From Toxoplasma gondii ME49 (lineage: Eukaryota; Apicomplexa; Conoidasida; Eucoccidiorida; Sarcocystidae), in NCBI RefSeq assembly GCF_000006565.2, contig NC_031477.1, forward strand, positions 4,739,137 to 4,803,136: a stretch of 64,000 nt of DNA. Reading direction: 5' to 3'. Below, piece by piece: positions 12,201 through 25,898 of the stretch (the first letter of the stretch is position 1; every line of letters begins with the position of its first letter). The notes beneath the pieces were generated by a model. It saw only the letters and a list, made by a program, of their open reading frames with translations, did no database searches and had not been told where the DNA came from. A program made the position numbers and the translations under genes.

Positions 12201-15200
12201 GGCTGGTTCTTGTCCGTCCCCCCTCTCCATGTCGCTCTCTTGCTGTCCGTCTCCCGTGCCGTCTTCTTCCCTGCTCCGACCCCCGCTGACAGCCTCGCGC
12301 GCCGAGGGACGCGACGGAGAAAGAATGCAAGGCAGCGACGCATCGACGCGAAGAGCGGCCACACGATGTTGCAGGAGTTGAATGGCGAACCTCAGAACAT
12401 ACTCTGCCTGCTTAGGGCTCGCTCTCGACTCACACACTCTGGCCAGAAGGAGGAAGGCCCGAAGAAGAATCTCCCAAGCATCTGGACTGAAAAACAAAGG
12501 ACAAGAATATAGGCAGCGAAAGAAGACTCGTCCGTGACACGGAAGAGACCCTCCAACCCCGTATTCAATGAAGGACTCCACCTTCTGTCCTTGAGGAAAT
12601 GTGTGAAGATGTTTTTGCTTATGTAGGGGTATACATAGATATATACATATATATTTATATACATACATACACCTCTATGCATCCGTATATGTAAATATAT
12701 ATACGTGTGTAGGTGTATCAAAACATGTGAAGGAAAAGTGGAAATAGAGTTGTCGCTAGCGACATGGAAAGAGGGCAGACGCAAATTTCCGATTCGGCAC
12801 TCTGCAGAGATGCCTTTCCGCGTAGGACTGGCTCCTTGCCGCAAGTGTGCTGCAGCTCAGGCTCTTGTCGAGACTGAGATAAATCCCGGTGGCTTGTGTG
12901 GAAGACGTGGCGAGACTTATCCCCTTGCGAAGAAAGCGACTGCAGAGTTACAATAAATAAGCTCAGAGTGAACTTGATGGAGCTGCTGGAAGAATTACTA
13001 GAGAAATTACACTGGAAAACCTCGCATATTAAATAACTCCTGGAAAGAGATGAAGCGAAGTTCTTCGAAGAAGTGCTTCCTCATTTTCAACCCCTTATGC
13101 CACACGCATGACTGTGTGGTAAACACACGCACACAAAGCGAGCTCTACATTACACAGAGAATCTTCACTCAGATCAATGTATAGATGCATGAGTGTGAGC
13201 TTCGGCTTAATCATGAGCTCAGACTAGGCCGTCTGTACACATTTCCGTACCGAAGTTTTCTGCCTCATCCTACCTGCGCGTTTCACCAGCGCACAGCCGC
13301 ATGCACTTTTTCTGCTCTAACCACGAGACGCGCCAACACCTTTGACGTACGGCTCACCATGCAGATGAATGTGGTGGCTGCGAAGGCCTGCTGTTGTAGC
13401 GAGTGACATCACGAGCCGTACCTGATAAGATGAAGCCCGCGTAGGTTCTGGGCTGTCTCCATCGAAAAGGCAGTTGTCTCTTCGGTTGAGGCAGGAGGCG
13501 ACAAGTTCCCTTCAGTTCTCGGTCTGGGTCCCATGTGTTGTTTCGCACCTGTCGGGCTACTGATCAGTCTCGATGGCCCTCTACTCGACGTCGGAGCAGC
13601 TGCCGAAAGCACAAGCGGAAGGATAAATACCTTTTCTTACACCTGCAGATATAATTACCTAGTCAAGCCGTTTTGAAAGCAAGTGAGAAAGCGTAGTTTC
13701 GATGCAGGACCCTACGGTCGGTATCGTTGCATCAGGTCTCTTATGCCCGTGTAAATGCATACGTATCTCAGCGCAGGCATGTTAAGCAACGGGGTGTGGA
13801 CCCCTCTGCAAAACGTTCTGGAGAGACGCGCTTGCGCTGAAGTGCCTGCGTCCGAAAAAGCCCCCGTGCAGGTGTGGGCTAGGGAAGGTACAGGCCCCCA
13901 AGGAGGAAAGGCGACATCGGCTCAAACCCATGCAGGGTAGTCAGTGTGAACCTATCAGCGTCTTGAAGTCTCTCGATATCTACATACATGCATGTATGAA
14001 AATACCGTCGTTCGCCCTGCTGCATGCTCTTTCTTTTGAAGACCACAACAGCAGTCAGTAAAAGTCTATCTACGGACTAAAAATATGTACAACCATGTAG
14101 GCAGATATATACCTTGTGTGAGCCAGGTGCACAGATGCCTGTCGGGGGCAAACCCGCATCTTCATTAGATACAGCTGCTTTTAAACAGCACAATCAACCG
14201 TCCAATAACTTTCATCTCCCACAGGTTCGGTATAGTGTCAAGCAACAATAGATAGATCACGAGGCTTCTGGTCTTCGGAAGTTCAAAGGAGAGAAGGGAG
14301 ACATGTTAGAGGGAAGGGAACGTTCAACTGTTGAAACGGACATAAGGAATGGAGTGACACTAGGAGTCGGTAGGCATATCCGCCCTCCGGCAGAGTGGCT
14401 TTAACTTTGGGGCTCTGTTTGTCGTGGCTTACCGGGCGAAAGGTCTTCTTGCCATGGCCTCTTTGGCTCGCTCTCGTGTTCCGTGAGGATGTCCTTCACG
14501 AGACCACGCAGAAAATTCTCCAGCGCCGTTAGCCTCTCGAGGCGCTCCGCCAGGTTCTGGCCCTTTCGAAAGAAAACGCAGAGATAAACATTGTCTAAAA
14601 CCTGGCAGACGACTCCGAAATTCTGTAACACACTCTCAGCAAACGCAAGAACCTCCTAACTCCCCACCCACGCACATGCACATAAAAAAATATACATACA
14701 TCTCCCGACATATTTTTGGCCAAGATTTGTAGACGAACTCGACGCGTTCTATGTACATGACGGTTGCGGGCAGGTGCTTGTGACGAGACGGAGAAAGAAA
14801 CGGCGTATCATGCCCGACATCTTCTGGTGGTGCTCTGCCAAAGGCTTCGGCTTCCCGCTCTGTGCTGGAACGCTTTCTTGTTCGCCCATCCCTCTTCCTT
14901 CTCTGTCTCTCTCTAATGCCTTCAGTTCCTGGGCTCTTTTCTCTCTCTGCCTACGCCGGCATCGACGCAGACGGGCATTCGAGCGTCTGCAGCGAAGAGC
15001 CACTGGGCCCGAGCGAAGGCAAAGAAGAAGGTGTTATCTCTACTGTACAGCTGCTCTTGTTGTCTGGTGAAAAAAAAGACACAGCAGGCCACAAGGGGGG
15101 ACAAGCGTTAGACTCGACACGGTTTCCGCTTCCACGATTCCAGCAGTGAGTGCGCAAAGGTGGAGGGTCGCTGCGACCCGATCAATCTGATAGCCTAATC

Positions 15201-18200
15201 TGCGGGATTCTGAAAAACGAGAAGAAGAAGTTGTCCACTAAAAAGCAGTTCGTTCTTGTCCAGACAACATGTGTGCAAAACGAGGCAGCAGAAAGGCCGT
15301 CTGCGGCGAAACTCAGACACTTCGCCTCAGGTCAGAAAAGGCGGCCAGTCTCAACACTCCCTTCCAACCATGTTCTTCCCCGCAACGGGGTTGAGGCGTC
15401 TCTTGTGAGTTGCTCGCCGCTGCAAAGCCTCGCGGTCGCATCGCTTCTAAGAACGCCCTCCGGAGACGGAAGGTCACGCGTCTTTCTCGCGTTTCTTCTC
15501 GCCTTTTCTTACGGGGAGAGATTTAGTGCAAGCACTGTCCCTGCCGCTCGGGCGTTCTGGTAGTGCCGTAAAGGCTCAAAGTTCAAAAAGCCACCCTCCG
15601 ATGAAACTCCATTAGCACACGAAGAAGGGGAAGAAGAGGGTGAAGAACTTGAAGAGGCCGGGAGGTGGAGAGGACCAGACGAGCCCTGCGGCTCGATCAT
15701 TTCGTCGAGGCAGTCCCGAGTGAAAATTCCTGTGGTTGTTTCGGTGTCTTGGCCTTGGTAGATTGCGATGAGTTGCCAGTAGGCTGCTTGGAGGTCGCCA
15801 GTGCTGGAATGGAGAATCAAAGGAGACCAGCGCTGTGGATGGAAGCGGGAGTAGATGTGGCGGGTGCACCCGGCGAAAGATAGAGCTCGTGAAGGATTCC
15901 AACCACAGAGACAACGCATCTTTCTCTTTTCTCTCTTCTTCATCTCAAGGGAAAATAAGCATCGCACCTGCCAGAGCTACTGCTTTTTCTTCCCCCTCTC
16001 TGTTCCGCTTTGCGTTTCATGTCCATACCGTCCTTCGCTACTTGGCCTCACTCTCTCCTTTCTCTCAGCCCCGCCTTTCCCTGTCTGTGATGCCTTCTCC
16101 TTCTCTCCACTCTAGCCTCTCTTTGCGTCAACTCCCCCTCCAGCGCCTCTTCTCGTCCCAAGCCCCCTTTGTTCTCTATCCTTTCTCCTCACTCGCGACT
16201 CGGTCTCCCCTCGGCACCAGACGCGCACCTACTGCACACCGGCTGCGCAGTACCGGTTCCCTTCGCTGACCTGGTGAGGAGCATGGCGCGTCTGGCCCGG
16301 CATTGAGTGACTGTCTTCGCATGTCTGCACACATCGGCCGAGAGGAACTCGGCGAGCGCGAAGAGGGCATGAGCCTCTGCAGCACGGACCTGGGCGTCAG
16401 CGAGGACTTGGGCGAACCAGTGAAGGGCCGCCAAGAACGTTTGCATGCTGGCGCCGCCGACTCCAGGCGCATCCTCAAAGAGCGCCTCGAAGCTGCCGAA
16501 GCGGTACACCTCGCGCATCCGGTAGCGCATGCACTTTCCGTCGCTGCGGTACTTGAAAAAGCGCGAAGGATCTAACGGGTGTGGCTCAGCCGCGGCCAGG
16601 ACGCGCCTCACCACCTGCGACGCCAGCAGCGCGCTCGTGAGGTGGAAGTCGACGGCGTTGAAGTGTCCGATCCGAGCCGCGAAGTAGAGCGGCACGAGGC
16701 TCTGGAGTTCCAGACGCATCTGCGGCCCACTGAGGACGCTGTACTGGGGCGCAGGAGCGCCTGATGCAATGCGAGGCTTCTTCCCCGTCTCCGTCGAGAA
16801 CGGCGCCGACGAGGGCAGCCCACCCTTTCCGGAGGAGGAGAGAGGGGCAAGGCAGGAAGCCTCACCACACGCGGAAGGCTGCTCTCCGGCCCTGGGATCT
16901 GGACCACTGACAGCGCCAGCGCCGACTGGGGACCTGGAGCGTCTGGCGTCGCAGGACTCTCTTTGGCGCTCTCTCCCTACCTGTAGAGACTCGGCGCACG
17001 CGGCTTGAAGCACCGCATCCACCTGGCGATGCGCGGCGTCGACAGCTTCGCGCCAGGCCTTCGCCGCGAGGGCCGCCTTGCCCATGATGCAGAGCAAATT
17101 CCCTTTTTCAAATAGGGTCAGCGTCAGGAGATCCGCTTGCTGGTGTCTCCGGAGAAGGCGCTCCGCGAGGCAGTACGCCTGGAGCACAGCTGAGGCCTTC
17201 AGGGGTGCGGTGGAGTCGGGCCCCACTGGCCCGCGAGGAGTACTCGTAGTCGCAGAGGAGACACCCGTGGAAGACGAGACAGAAGCAAGGGAGTGCGGAG
17301 GAAGAGGATCTGTGGGGTTTTTCCGAGACGCCAAGGAAGACGAGTGGCACGAAGCGGGTCCCGACGAGCACGGCCCGAGAAGCTGCTGCCAAAGGCGAGA
17401 GAACTGCCGCCGAGCCGTACGCAACTGAGTCTCTCCAGAGGACTGCAAGGCAGTTTCAGAGGAAAGGGCAAAAACGGATAAAGAGGGCACGATGGGACAT
17501 CAGCCGCGGTCAGAGACCACTGTCTTCTCATGGATTTCTTCATAGCGCCACAAGTAAGAAACACGAGAGCCTCGGAATGTCGCTCTCTCTGCTTCCCTGC
17601 TTCGTGTCTCCTATTTCGTCTCTTCCGTGTTTTCGTTTCACAAGACATTTCGGCCAGCGTTTGACTGCGCCGAGGTCAGTCTTCCTGCCTACGTCTGCCC
17701 CAAAACAGATGGAGAGACGGATCCCCAGCTCTCTCTCTTATCGCTGTCTTTCCCTCTTCACCGGCTCTCCGTCTCTCACTCCTCGCTCTTCTTCTCACCT
17801 CGTATCTACCCCCTTCGACGCGTTCTTGTCGCAGCTGCGCCTCGACGGCCTTCGTCAACGACAGTGAAAACAGCTGACCCTCCAGCACGGCATCGTAGCA
17901 CTTCTTCCGGTGGAAGAACAAGCGCTCTTGACGAGTAGCTGGACCCAGGAGGGCCGAACGCCTGCAGGAAGAGAAGAAAAAAGTAACAAGGGCTAGCCAA
18001 TGTTCAGGGCAGCGAGTCTCCGTTTCCTGCCGAGGAAATCTAAAGCTCGCCGTCTGCCTCTGCTCATCAGAAAAGCCGCGTAGACGCACTTCCACCACGT
18101 GTATCTACCACATATAGATAGACACGCGTGTACAGGTGGTGTTCCAAGTGCACAAGTCTGCCTTTCCAAGGAGCGTGAAGCGTTTTGCCGATAGCCGTGC

Positions 18201-19447
18201 ATCGTCGCAAGCACCGAAGTGTATCTTCGCGTATCCAGCAGGCTCTTGGTGCAAATGCGTATGAGTGATCTGTGGGACATAGCGCAGATATACTCATATG
18301 TCATGAGTCCGAGGGTGAAGGAGACTCGACTTTTGATTTTTTCAGGGGCCGATGTGTCTGCTGTTTCGAGCCACAGTTTCTGGTTTCCGACGAGAGCCGT
18401 CTTTGAGGCGGTCTTGCGCTCTAAACAGTTCTTCTCTGTTGGAAAGTCGCCAAGCTGCTCCACACACTCCAACTCTGCAACACGTGGAACTGCGAGTGCT
18501 GTTTCATACACTTGTGCAAAGGTAGGCACATAGACGCAGATCTGCATGTAATAATAGTCAAATATGTGAAGCGGTTGGAACGTCCATAGGCAAGCATCTG
18601 CCTGGTCGAGTCCAGGGAGATTGCTGCCCACAAAGACGCCCACACAGTCCTGTGTGGGCGTCTTTGTGGGCAGCGGAATGGAACCCCGCGCGCTGTTCGG
18701 TGTGTCCTCGATCTCTTGAAAGCTAAGTGCGGAACGTATGGAGGCGTTCGGCCGCCCGCTGGATGTTGCAGCTTCTTTCCGGCTACCTTTGTTTCTTTCT
18801 TCGGTCTCCGTGCAGGCTTCCAAGCTCTTGCTCGGCCTTCTTGAGCTGCTCCTTTGAGACCTCTACTGCCGCCATGTGGAGCGCCACGACCTGCTGCTGC
18901 GCCGCCAGGGCGTAGGAGGACAAGGCGAACGCGAACTGGTTCCCCGTGAGTGCGTTGAAGCGGATGCAGAGGGCGACAATCTGGTGCCACCGCGATTTGA
19001 GGGTCAGGACTTGGATGCAGAAGATGAAGAGGCGCCCGATACTCCGCAAGTCGACATCTGGAAGCACCCAACGAGCAGAGCGAGGCAAAGACACAGGCGG
19101 TAAACAAACAGGCAACTCACACGACACTTTGTCGCGCCATTGGCGAACGTACCTTTTTCCTGGACGCACATCTATGCAGGCCGCGCCTTTCCTAGACACC
19201 CCGTGGTGACTTGCACGACGAGTAGCCAGAAGAAGAAAACCTCCCCCTCCCATGTAAGGTGCGAGACGTGTCTACGGAACCATAGACTTGCAGACCACGA
19301 AGAAACGAAACAGAAGAAAAAGGCATCTCCTCACACTCTGGCATGTATACAGGTACCCTCTAAAGTGCAAATGAGATAGACGCCTGTTGGATGCATTTGC
19401 CTCTGCAAAGATATTTGTGCATGTACATATGTACACCTATACGCAGG

Positions 19448-19479
<32 letters not shown>

Positions 19480-22400
19480 ATGAATTTTGGAAATACCGTT
19501 TTGACCACGAGTTGAAGCTTCTTCGAGAAAACGCCTGCAACTCAATTTACTTGATCCCCTGACTGACCGTCGAAAAGCTGCTTCTCTGCACCAAAATATT
19601 CGTATTTCGTCTTGCAGTGGGGTCTTGTCGCTCTGTGTACATCTCTCGTCGGCTGCATCGCAGTCTCCCAGTCCCCGCACCACGGGGGAGATATATCCCG
19701 AGAAATCGCGGAGACAGGTTCCGACAGATCCTGGTGACATATACCAGCCGTTTCTCTCTGGACGTTTGCATCTGCAAAAACGAGACATTCCAACAAGTTC
19801 TCCATTTCGAGCCACCGCCACCCGCTCTCCACATCCTTACCACAGCAGATATGCATGTACACATACGCATGTGCAAACGTCTGTACACACACCCATATAT
19901 ATACATATACATATAGATAGATAGAGAGGCATAGATATGAATGTATCGTGTCGGTTGAACGCGTTTGTCTCTTCCCACCTCTTCGTTTTCGCGTGTGAAC
20001 ACAGGCTGCCTGGTTCTTTCCTAGGGTGGTTCGAGTGGCCGTGTCTTTGTGCAGACCTGTTCCCCAGGTTGGCTGAAGTGCTATGCATTTCAGCGGGCCG
20101 TGAATGCCTTTATCCGTCTAGCCACACCTTGTCCTACTTCCGCTGTCTGCCTATATCGACAGACTGCACTCCATCTCTTAGCACAGATATACACGCATGT
20201 GTGTCTGTGTGCACAGGAGAGACAGGAGCGTGAGAACGCGCGTCGCCGATTTGCTGCGCCTCCCTGGCGATCGCCTCAACCTCTCGTCCCACAGGCGTCG
20301 CTCCTTCCCGACAGCAGGAAGAAGCGTCTCTTTCCTGAGGCCTCGTGCACTTTCGTTGACAGTGTTTTCTCTCGGTTCCCCGCCTCACCCGTCTCTCCCT
20401 CTCCGTTTGCTGCCTCATTGGCTCGTCCGTCACCTTCCTCGTCGCCCCTTCCCCTGCAACCTCTTCTCTCTCCGTCGCCTTCTTCGTGGGCACCGTCCTG
20501 CCCTCGAGGCCTTCCACTTTTCTTTCCTACGTTTCCACCTCTTGGGCAACTCCCTGCCTCGCGTTTCGCAGGCTTGGCATCAGGTCCGGGCCTCTGTCCT
20601 CCTTCAGAAGCCGAGGCCAGGTCCTGAACGCTGTTCTGCAACGTCCTATGTTTCCTGCTCTCCTCTCTCCTTTCGTTCCGTTCTTCCTCCAGGTCGTCAT
20701 TGCGCACATCTCCCCAACTGGGGCAACCACTTCCAGCCGTGGCACCGCATGCAATGGCGCTGAGGCGAACTCTGTCCGAGTTGTGGCTGGCTAAGAAGTC
20801 GACGCACATTTGCGCCAAGATGCCGAAGGCCACCCAGAGAGGCGGCGGGGATTCTTGTGGTTTTATTTCTCCAGAGCTTTGCTCGCTCTCTCCTGGTGTT
20901 CTCTCGAGCGGTTGCGCCGCCACTCCTTGATCACCGCCTCCGCTCTCGACCGCAGAAGTCGCGCCTTCCCCGCCTTCGCACTCTCGCGCCTCACCCATCG
21001 CGGGCCCAAATGCGGAGTAGCCGGGCCCTCCGATCGACTTGCCTTTTGCCCTCACGGAAGGCTTCCCACTTCTTTCTACCGATAGAACTTTGCCGCCAGT
21101 CGTCGATCCTGAGCCGCTGGTCGCGCGCGGGGCGACTGAGAAGCCGCTTCTCGAAGCCGCGTCCCCCGCGCCCTGACGAACAGACCTGTCTCTTCTTTCT
21201 CCACCGGAGAGCCCCGTAGTTGTTTTGTCTCCGAGGGCCTGAAGAACGAGGTGCGGCAGCGGGACACCCGACCCGAGATCCGACGGCGCCAGCAAGCTTT
21301 CACCGAGCTGCCTTCGCCCATAGGGAAGGAGAGAAGAGAGGCCAGCTGTGTGGAGATAGGCACAGAGAGAAACAGGAAGCGGCTCTTTCTCGCGCTTTGC
21401 TTCTTTGAACGATGTTTCCTTTGGCGAAGCCGGTGCGCCGGCAACTCCGGGGTTGCTCAGGGGGCGACTTGCGGCGTTCGCCGAGGTTGCGGCGACATCG
21501 AAGGCGTTGGGAGGGGGCGGAGACGCAGGCGGCACATGAGGGTAAGCAGCCTTGAGTGCGCCCTCTTCCTCCGTCTTGTCGGAGTCTGGGCGCGATGCAT
21601 CCGAGGAAAAGTCCACGATTTCTCTCGGCGACGGAACCGAACAAAGCAGTGCATTCAAAGCACACAACAAACAGAGCTGCAGAAGCCGCGGAGCCGGCGC
21701 GAGAGACGCCAAGAGAGCCGTCTGTGCCAAGTGACCCACGACGCTTGCCACCAGCCGCAGCTCTGAATCCCTGCTCCACCCTCCCCCGTCTCTGCTCTCG
21801 AGACCGGCCGTGCAGGCGGAAGGAGAGAGCCGCAAAGACGAGCCCAGCGACGGAGACGCGTTTGAGTCCCGGCTCGAGGAAGGCAAACTCTGCGAGGGCG
21901 GTTCCGGGACGAGACTTTGTACGGGGTCGAGAAGCTCGGGGCGCACCGACGTCCGAGAGAGACGCGCATTCGCTTCCCTACCGCTCTTCTGCAGGGTCGA
22001 CGCAGTCGTTCTCCGATGTGGCCGAGCGTCCTCACCGGCAGAACTGGGAGGTCGTAACCTGGAGGGGGGCACACTGCCTTCCTCTGCTTCGCCTTCGCCT
22101 AGCGCGGGAGCGACGGACGCGACAGGCGACAGAGGTCGAGGTGCCATAGCCAGCCGGATCTGCATCGATCTGCGCCTCGAGGGCGACGCCTCGATTTGGC
22201 CGCTGTTTCTCTCAGAGGGACTATGCAGACGGCCCGCGAACGATGTCTCCTGGTTGCCTGGGCATCCGTTTCTTGCGTAGACAGCGTCGACAAGCTGGAC
22301 GTGAGCGTGATGCCTCAAGACCTCTTCTCGCTGTTCGAGATCCTGAGACGGATCCAGCACCACGTACCGCCAGCTCTCGACACGGGCTTGGCGCGTCGCG

Positions 22401-25400
22401 TCCCACAAAAGTTGCAGGAGAGGCGTCACCGCGAGCACCTCGATTTCGGCTAGCCAGACGGTCAGGGGCGACTGTCGGCTCGCAGCGAGGGCCGCCCGGA
22501 GTTCCTCTGACTGCAAGGTGCGGTCGCGCAGAAAGCGGCCTCTATTCGAGCCCAAGGGAGCCGGAGTGACAGGCGAGGCGGCCGAGCAGGAAGGGGACAA
22601 AGACCGCGGAGCCGGGACCTGCGGCCCCTCGAGAAAGGGTGACGCCGGTGTAGCCGAAGAGAAGAGGTTCTGGAGAAACACAGGGTAGGCGTCAGAAGAC
22701 AACAGAGACCACGGAGAAGACAGGTGGCTCATGTCGCTTCCTCCAGGATGCACGGCCTCCACAGGGTCGCAGTGGACAATGCCAATCGCTTCCGTTTCGT
22801 CCAGAAAAAAACGGGCGAGGGCGTCAGTTGCGACCGCCAACTGCCTCTTCAAGGACAGCGAAGCCGCCGAACACGCCGCAGGGAGTTGGAGAGCAGAGAA
22901 GCTCCCGGCATGGAGAGGAGACACGCGGGTCGCGTTCGGATCTCCGCCCTCACCGCTAGAGGAGGTGGAACCGGAGTCAGCTGGGAGAGGAGACGAACTT
23001 AAAAGCAGGTTCCTCGCCTCGCGAACGAGCCACGCAAATTCTAGAGTTAGTCGGCCCTTCCACTGGCGCGCGCACTTCCGCAGCGCCAAAGTAATCAACA
23101 TCCCACCGAAGTGGGAAGCGACAGGAAACGAAGAAGCCATAGGAAATGAAGGAGAAGGAGAAGACACAAGAGGAGGGCTGAGAAGCGCTCGACTTCGAAG
23201 GTGATCCAAAATGGAAAGAGCGCACTTGGTTGTCTCTTCTGCGCCAACTGCCTTCCTGACGGAGTCCATGTCCAGGATAGCAGCACACGCAAAGTCTTCT
23301 TCGTTTGTTGCTCGAAGCAGAGCTCTGGGAAAAGCAGCAGATGCATGCGATCAAAGCCCAAAACTGCAGATTCGGAGAGAAACGACAATCGCTTGCTCGC
23401 CTCTGTGTCGGACGCGTTCTCTGGACTCGCGCAGGGTTTCACGTCCAGACAGCAGAAATGTCACAAGTCCGGAACGGCGGAACATGAACTTGCGCCGGTC
23501 GAAGGCCACAGAGAGCGTAGCATGATGTTTCTCCCCACCCTCCCCATTGACAGTCACCGCCACCCCGGAAGACGCCTTGGGTTCTGCGTGCCTCTCCGGT
23601 TGAACTGCATTCAAAGGCATGCGCATCAGACCGAAAACGTCAGCACAACTCAGTGTCTTTGTGGCCTCTTGAAGCGGCATCCACTTCCCCGAAACAGGAC
23701 GGTAGACGTCCCAGGTAACGTCATGCAGAAAGACAGTTGAACACATACGTTCGCACAGGAGAACCGTTTGTGCAGATTCATTTCGTGCATGCGTCTGAAG
23801 AAGAAATGCCACTGGTCCCCACCGTAGGCTGGCGGTATCGCGCTCTCCACCTAAGACAACGGCGGCGACTGCGGAGTGCAAAAGCACTTCCGTTTCCTCG
23901 AAGGTAGCTCGACTGGCGATCTCCGAACACGTGGGTCGCGGCACGCAGCAGGCCATTTTCAAAGCTGAGTAGAGCGGCAGCTGTTGTGACGCGCAGAGAC
24001 AAATCGCATGAGGAAGCTTCAGAGTGGAAAAGAAAGCGATCCCCAACAATGCCGAGGAGAGAAAGCACGAAGGCAAGAACACAGAGGCGAGCGACCAGCG
24101 TTGCCGCTCGAAAGCAATGAGTGCGAAGACGTGAGCGAAGCAGAAGTGAATGGAAGAGAAGAATCGGTGAGGGTGGAGGCAACTCAACACGGCAAAGTTC
24201 AAACGGTGATTGCGAACTACAACAGAGACGGGTTTAGCGTTTTTTGATTCGCTTCCCGCCTTCGTCCATTCGGTGCCCCCCTTGAGTGCCTTTGCGTTCT
24301 TCTCTGTTTTTCGATTCTTCTCTGTATCTTCTCCACCACCGGCCATAACCGTTTGTCCCCGCCGCGTTCTTCATTTCCTCCCATGTTGTTTCTCCATGTC
24401 ACCCTGCCGGACTTCGACTTCGGTCGTATCGGCTAGTCCTGTTCCGTCTCCTCTGATTCAGTGCTCGTCCCTCTCGCGCGCGTCTTCTCTTGTCATTCTC
24501 TTGATATCTATCCCTTCGTTGTTTCGTCTCTTTCTCTGTTTCACTGTCGCCCTATCTGGGGCACGTCCTCTCTTCTGGTGTGTGCTGTCTGTGCGTCATC
24601 GTCTGTCGCCGCCTTCGTCGGCCCCTCGCTGACGGTACGCCTCTCTCCTTTCTTTCGCTTCGGGGTGATTCTTTCTCCGCTTCTTTTTTTCTTTGCTCTT
24701 CTCTCCTCTTTGTCCCGTTCCCTTGCCCTTCTGGGTCTTCTTGCCTGGAGACTCTGCGTCTGAATGAGAAGAAGCCGCGAGGTGAGGAGGCCGAAGAGCG
24801 CCCTGCCTCGAGGATGCCAAGCTGTTCGTGGCACACCTTCCATGGCGACCAAGCATTTGACGAGTCCGTCGAGAAGAAAAGGCGGTAGCGTGTGGAGACA
24901 CAGAAGCGGCCGCAGCAAAGCGTCGTAGGCCGCCACTGCGCAGAACAGATACGTATAGTTGCATGCGATACTCGACGCTTCCACAGCAATCAACACGCGA
25001 CTCGCGCGATGTTGCCGCCTCTCCTGTTCTCGTCGGCCTTCTTGCTGAGACCCAGAAAGGCTCGTGTTGAGGGGCACTCGGGCGTACTGCGGCAGGGAGA
25101 GGCGGGACAGCAATCGATAAAAGGCTCACGAGAAGTACAACGAATCTCTCCTCATTAGTCGCGCACCCTTTAGAAGGAAACAGTGTGTACCAGGTAAGCC
25201 AATGAACACTCATCCATATTCATATTCACTGAAAGCATTCACGCACATTTCCATAAATGGTTATGTCCTGCAGTCGGATCTCATCCAGGGACATAACGAA
25301 CTATATGGATGTGCGTCAACACGTATACACTGTCTCTACACCTATGTATGTATGTAGGCATGTATGTATGTTTAGATAGATAGACACTCTGTGTGAGCAA

Positions 25401-25867
25401 AGAGCGGTTATTGTTCTCTCAACGCAGGCAACGTCGTTGGTCTTTTCGTAGTTCTCTGCGAGGCAGAGGCCTCACCTTGGCACAGATGGCCTGGGCAAGC
25501 GCATCGAGGACGTAGGGAGACTGCCGCTCTGAGAGCATGTTGGGAGAAGCAGGACAGTAGATACGAGAGGTTCCGACTACAGAGAGGTCCCGGGTTCATG
25601 TCGTGGAAAGCACGAGAAGAAAGGGCAAAGAAGAAGTCGAGCTCTGAGGTTCATCATTTGTGGCGGCACCACCCTGATTCTTAAACCTCTGCCAGTCACA
25701 AGCGCGCAGAAGTTCTTGGGTCCTCAATAGTCCTCCTGAATTTTTCGTTGTGTATGGATACCAGCTTGTCCAGGCAACGAAGGCATGCGCTTGCAAGGCC
25801 GTTCTCCTAGTCACGTAGACGACATTCCTGGTTTTCTTGACAACGTTCTTATTCAATTCACAGAGTT

Positions 25868-25898
<31 letters not shown>

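Noticed and set aside
14749..15003. Open minus-strand frame between exons 18 and 19 of the CFAP54-like gene ([17 protein letters not shown])
   Set aside because: The composition is plausible, but exons 18 and 19 already join in phase and no paired acceptor and donor for it were found; left as a possible optional exon.
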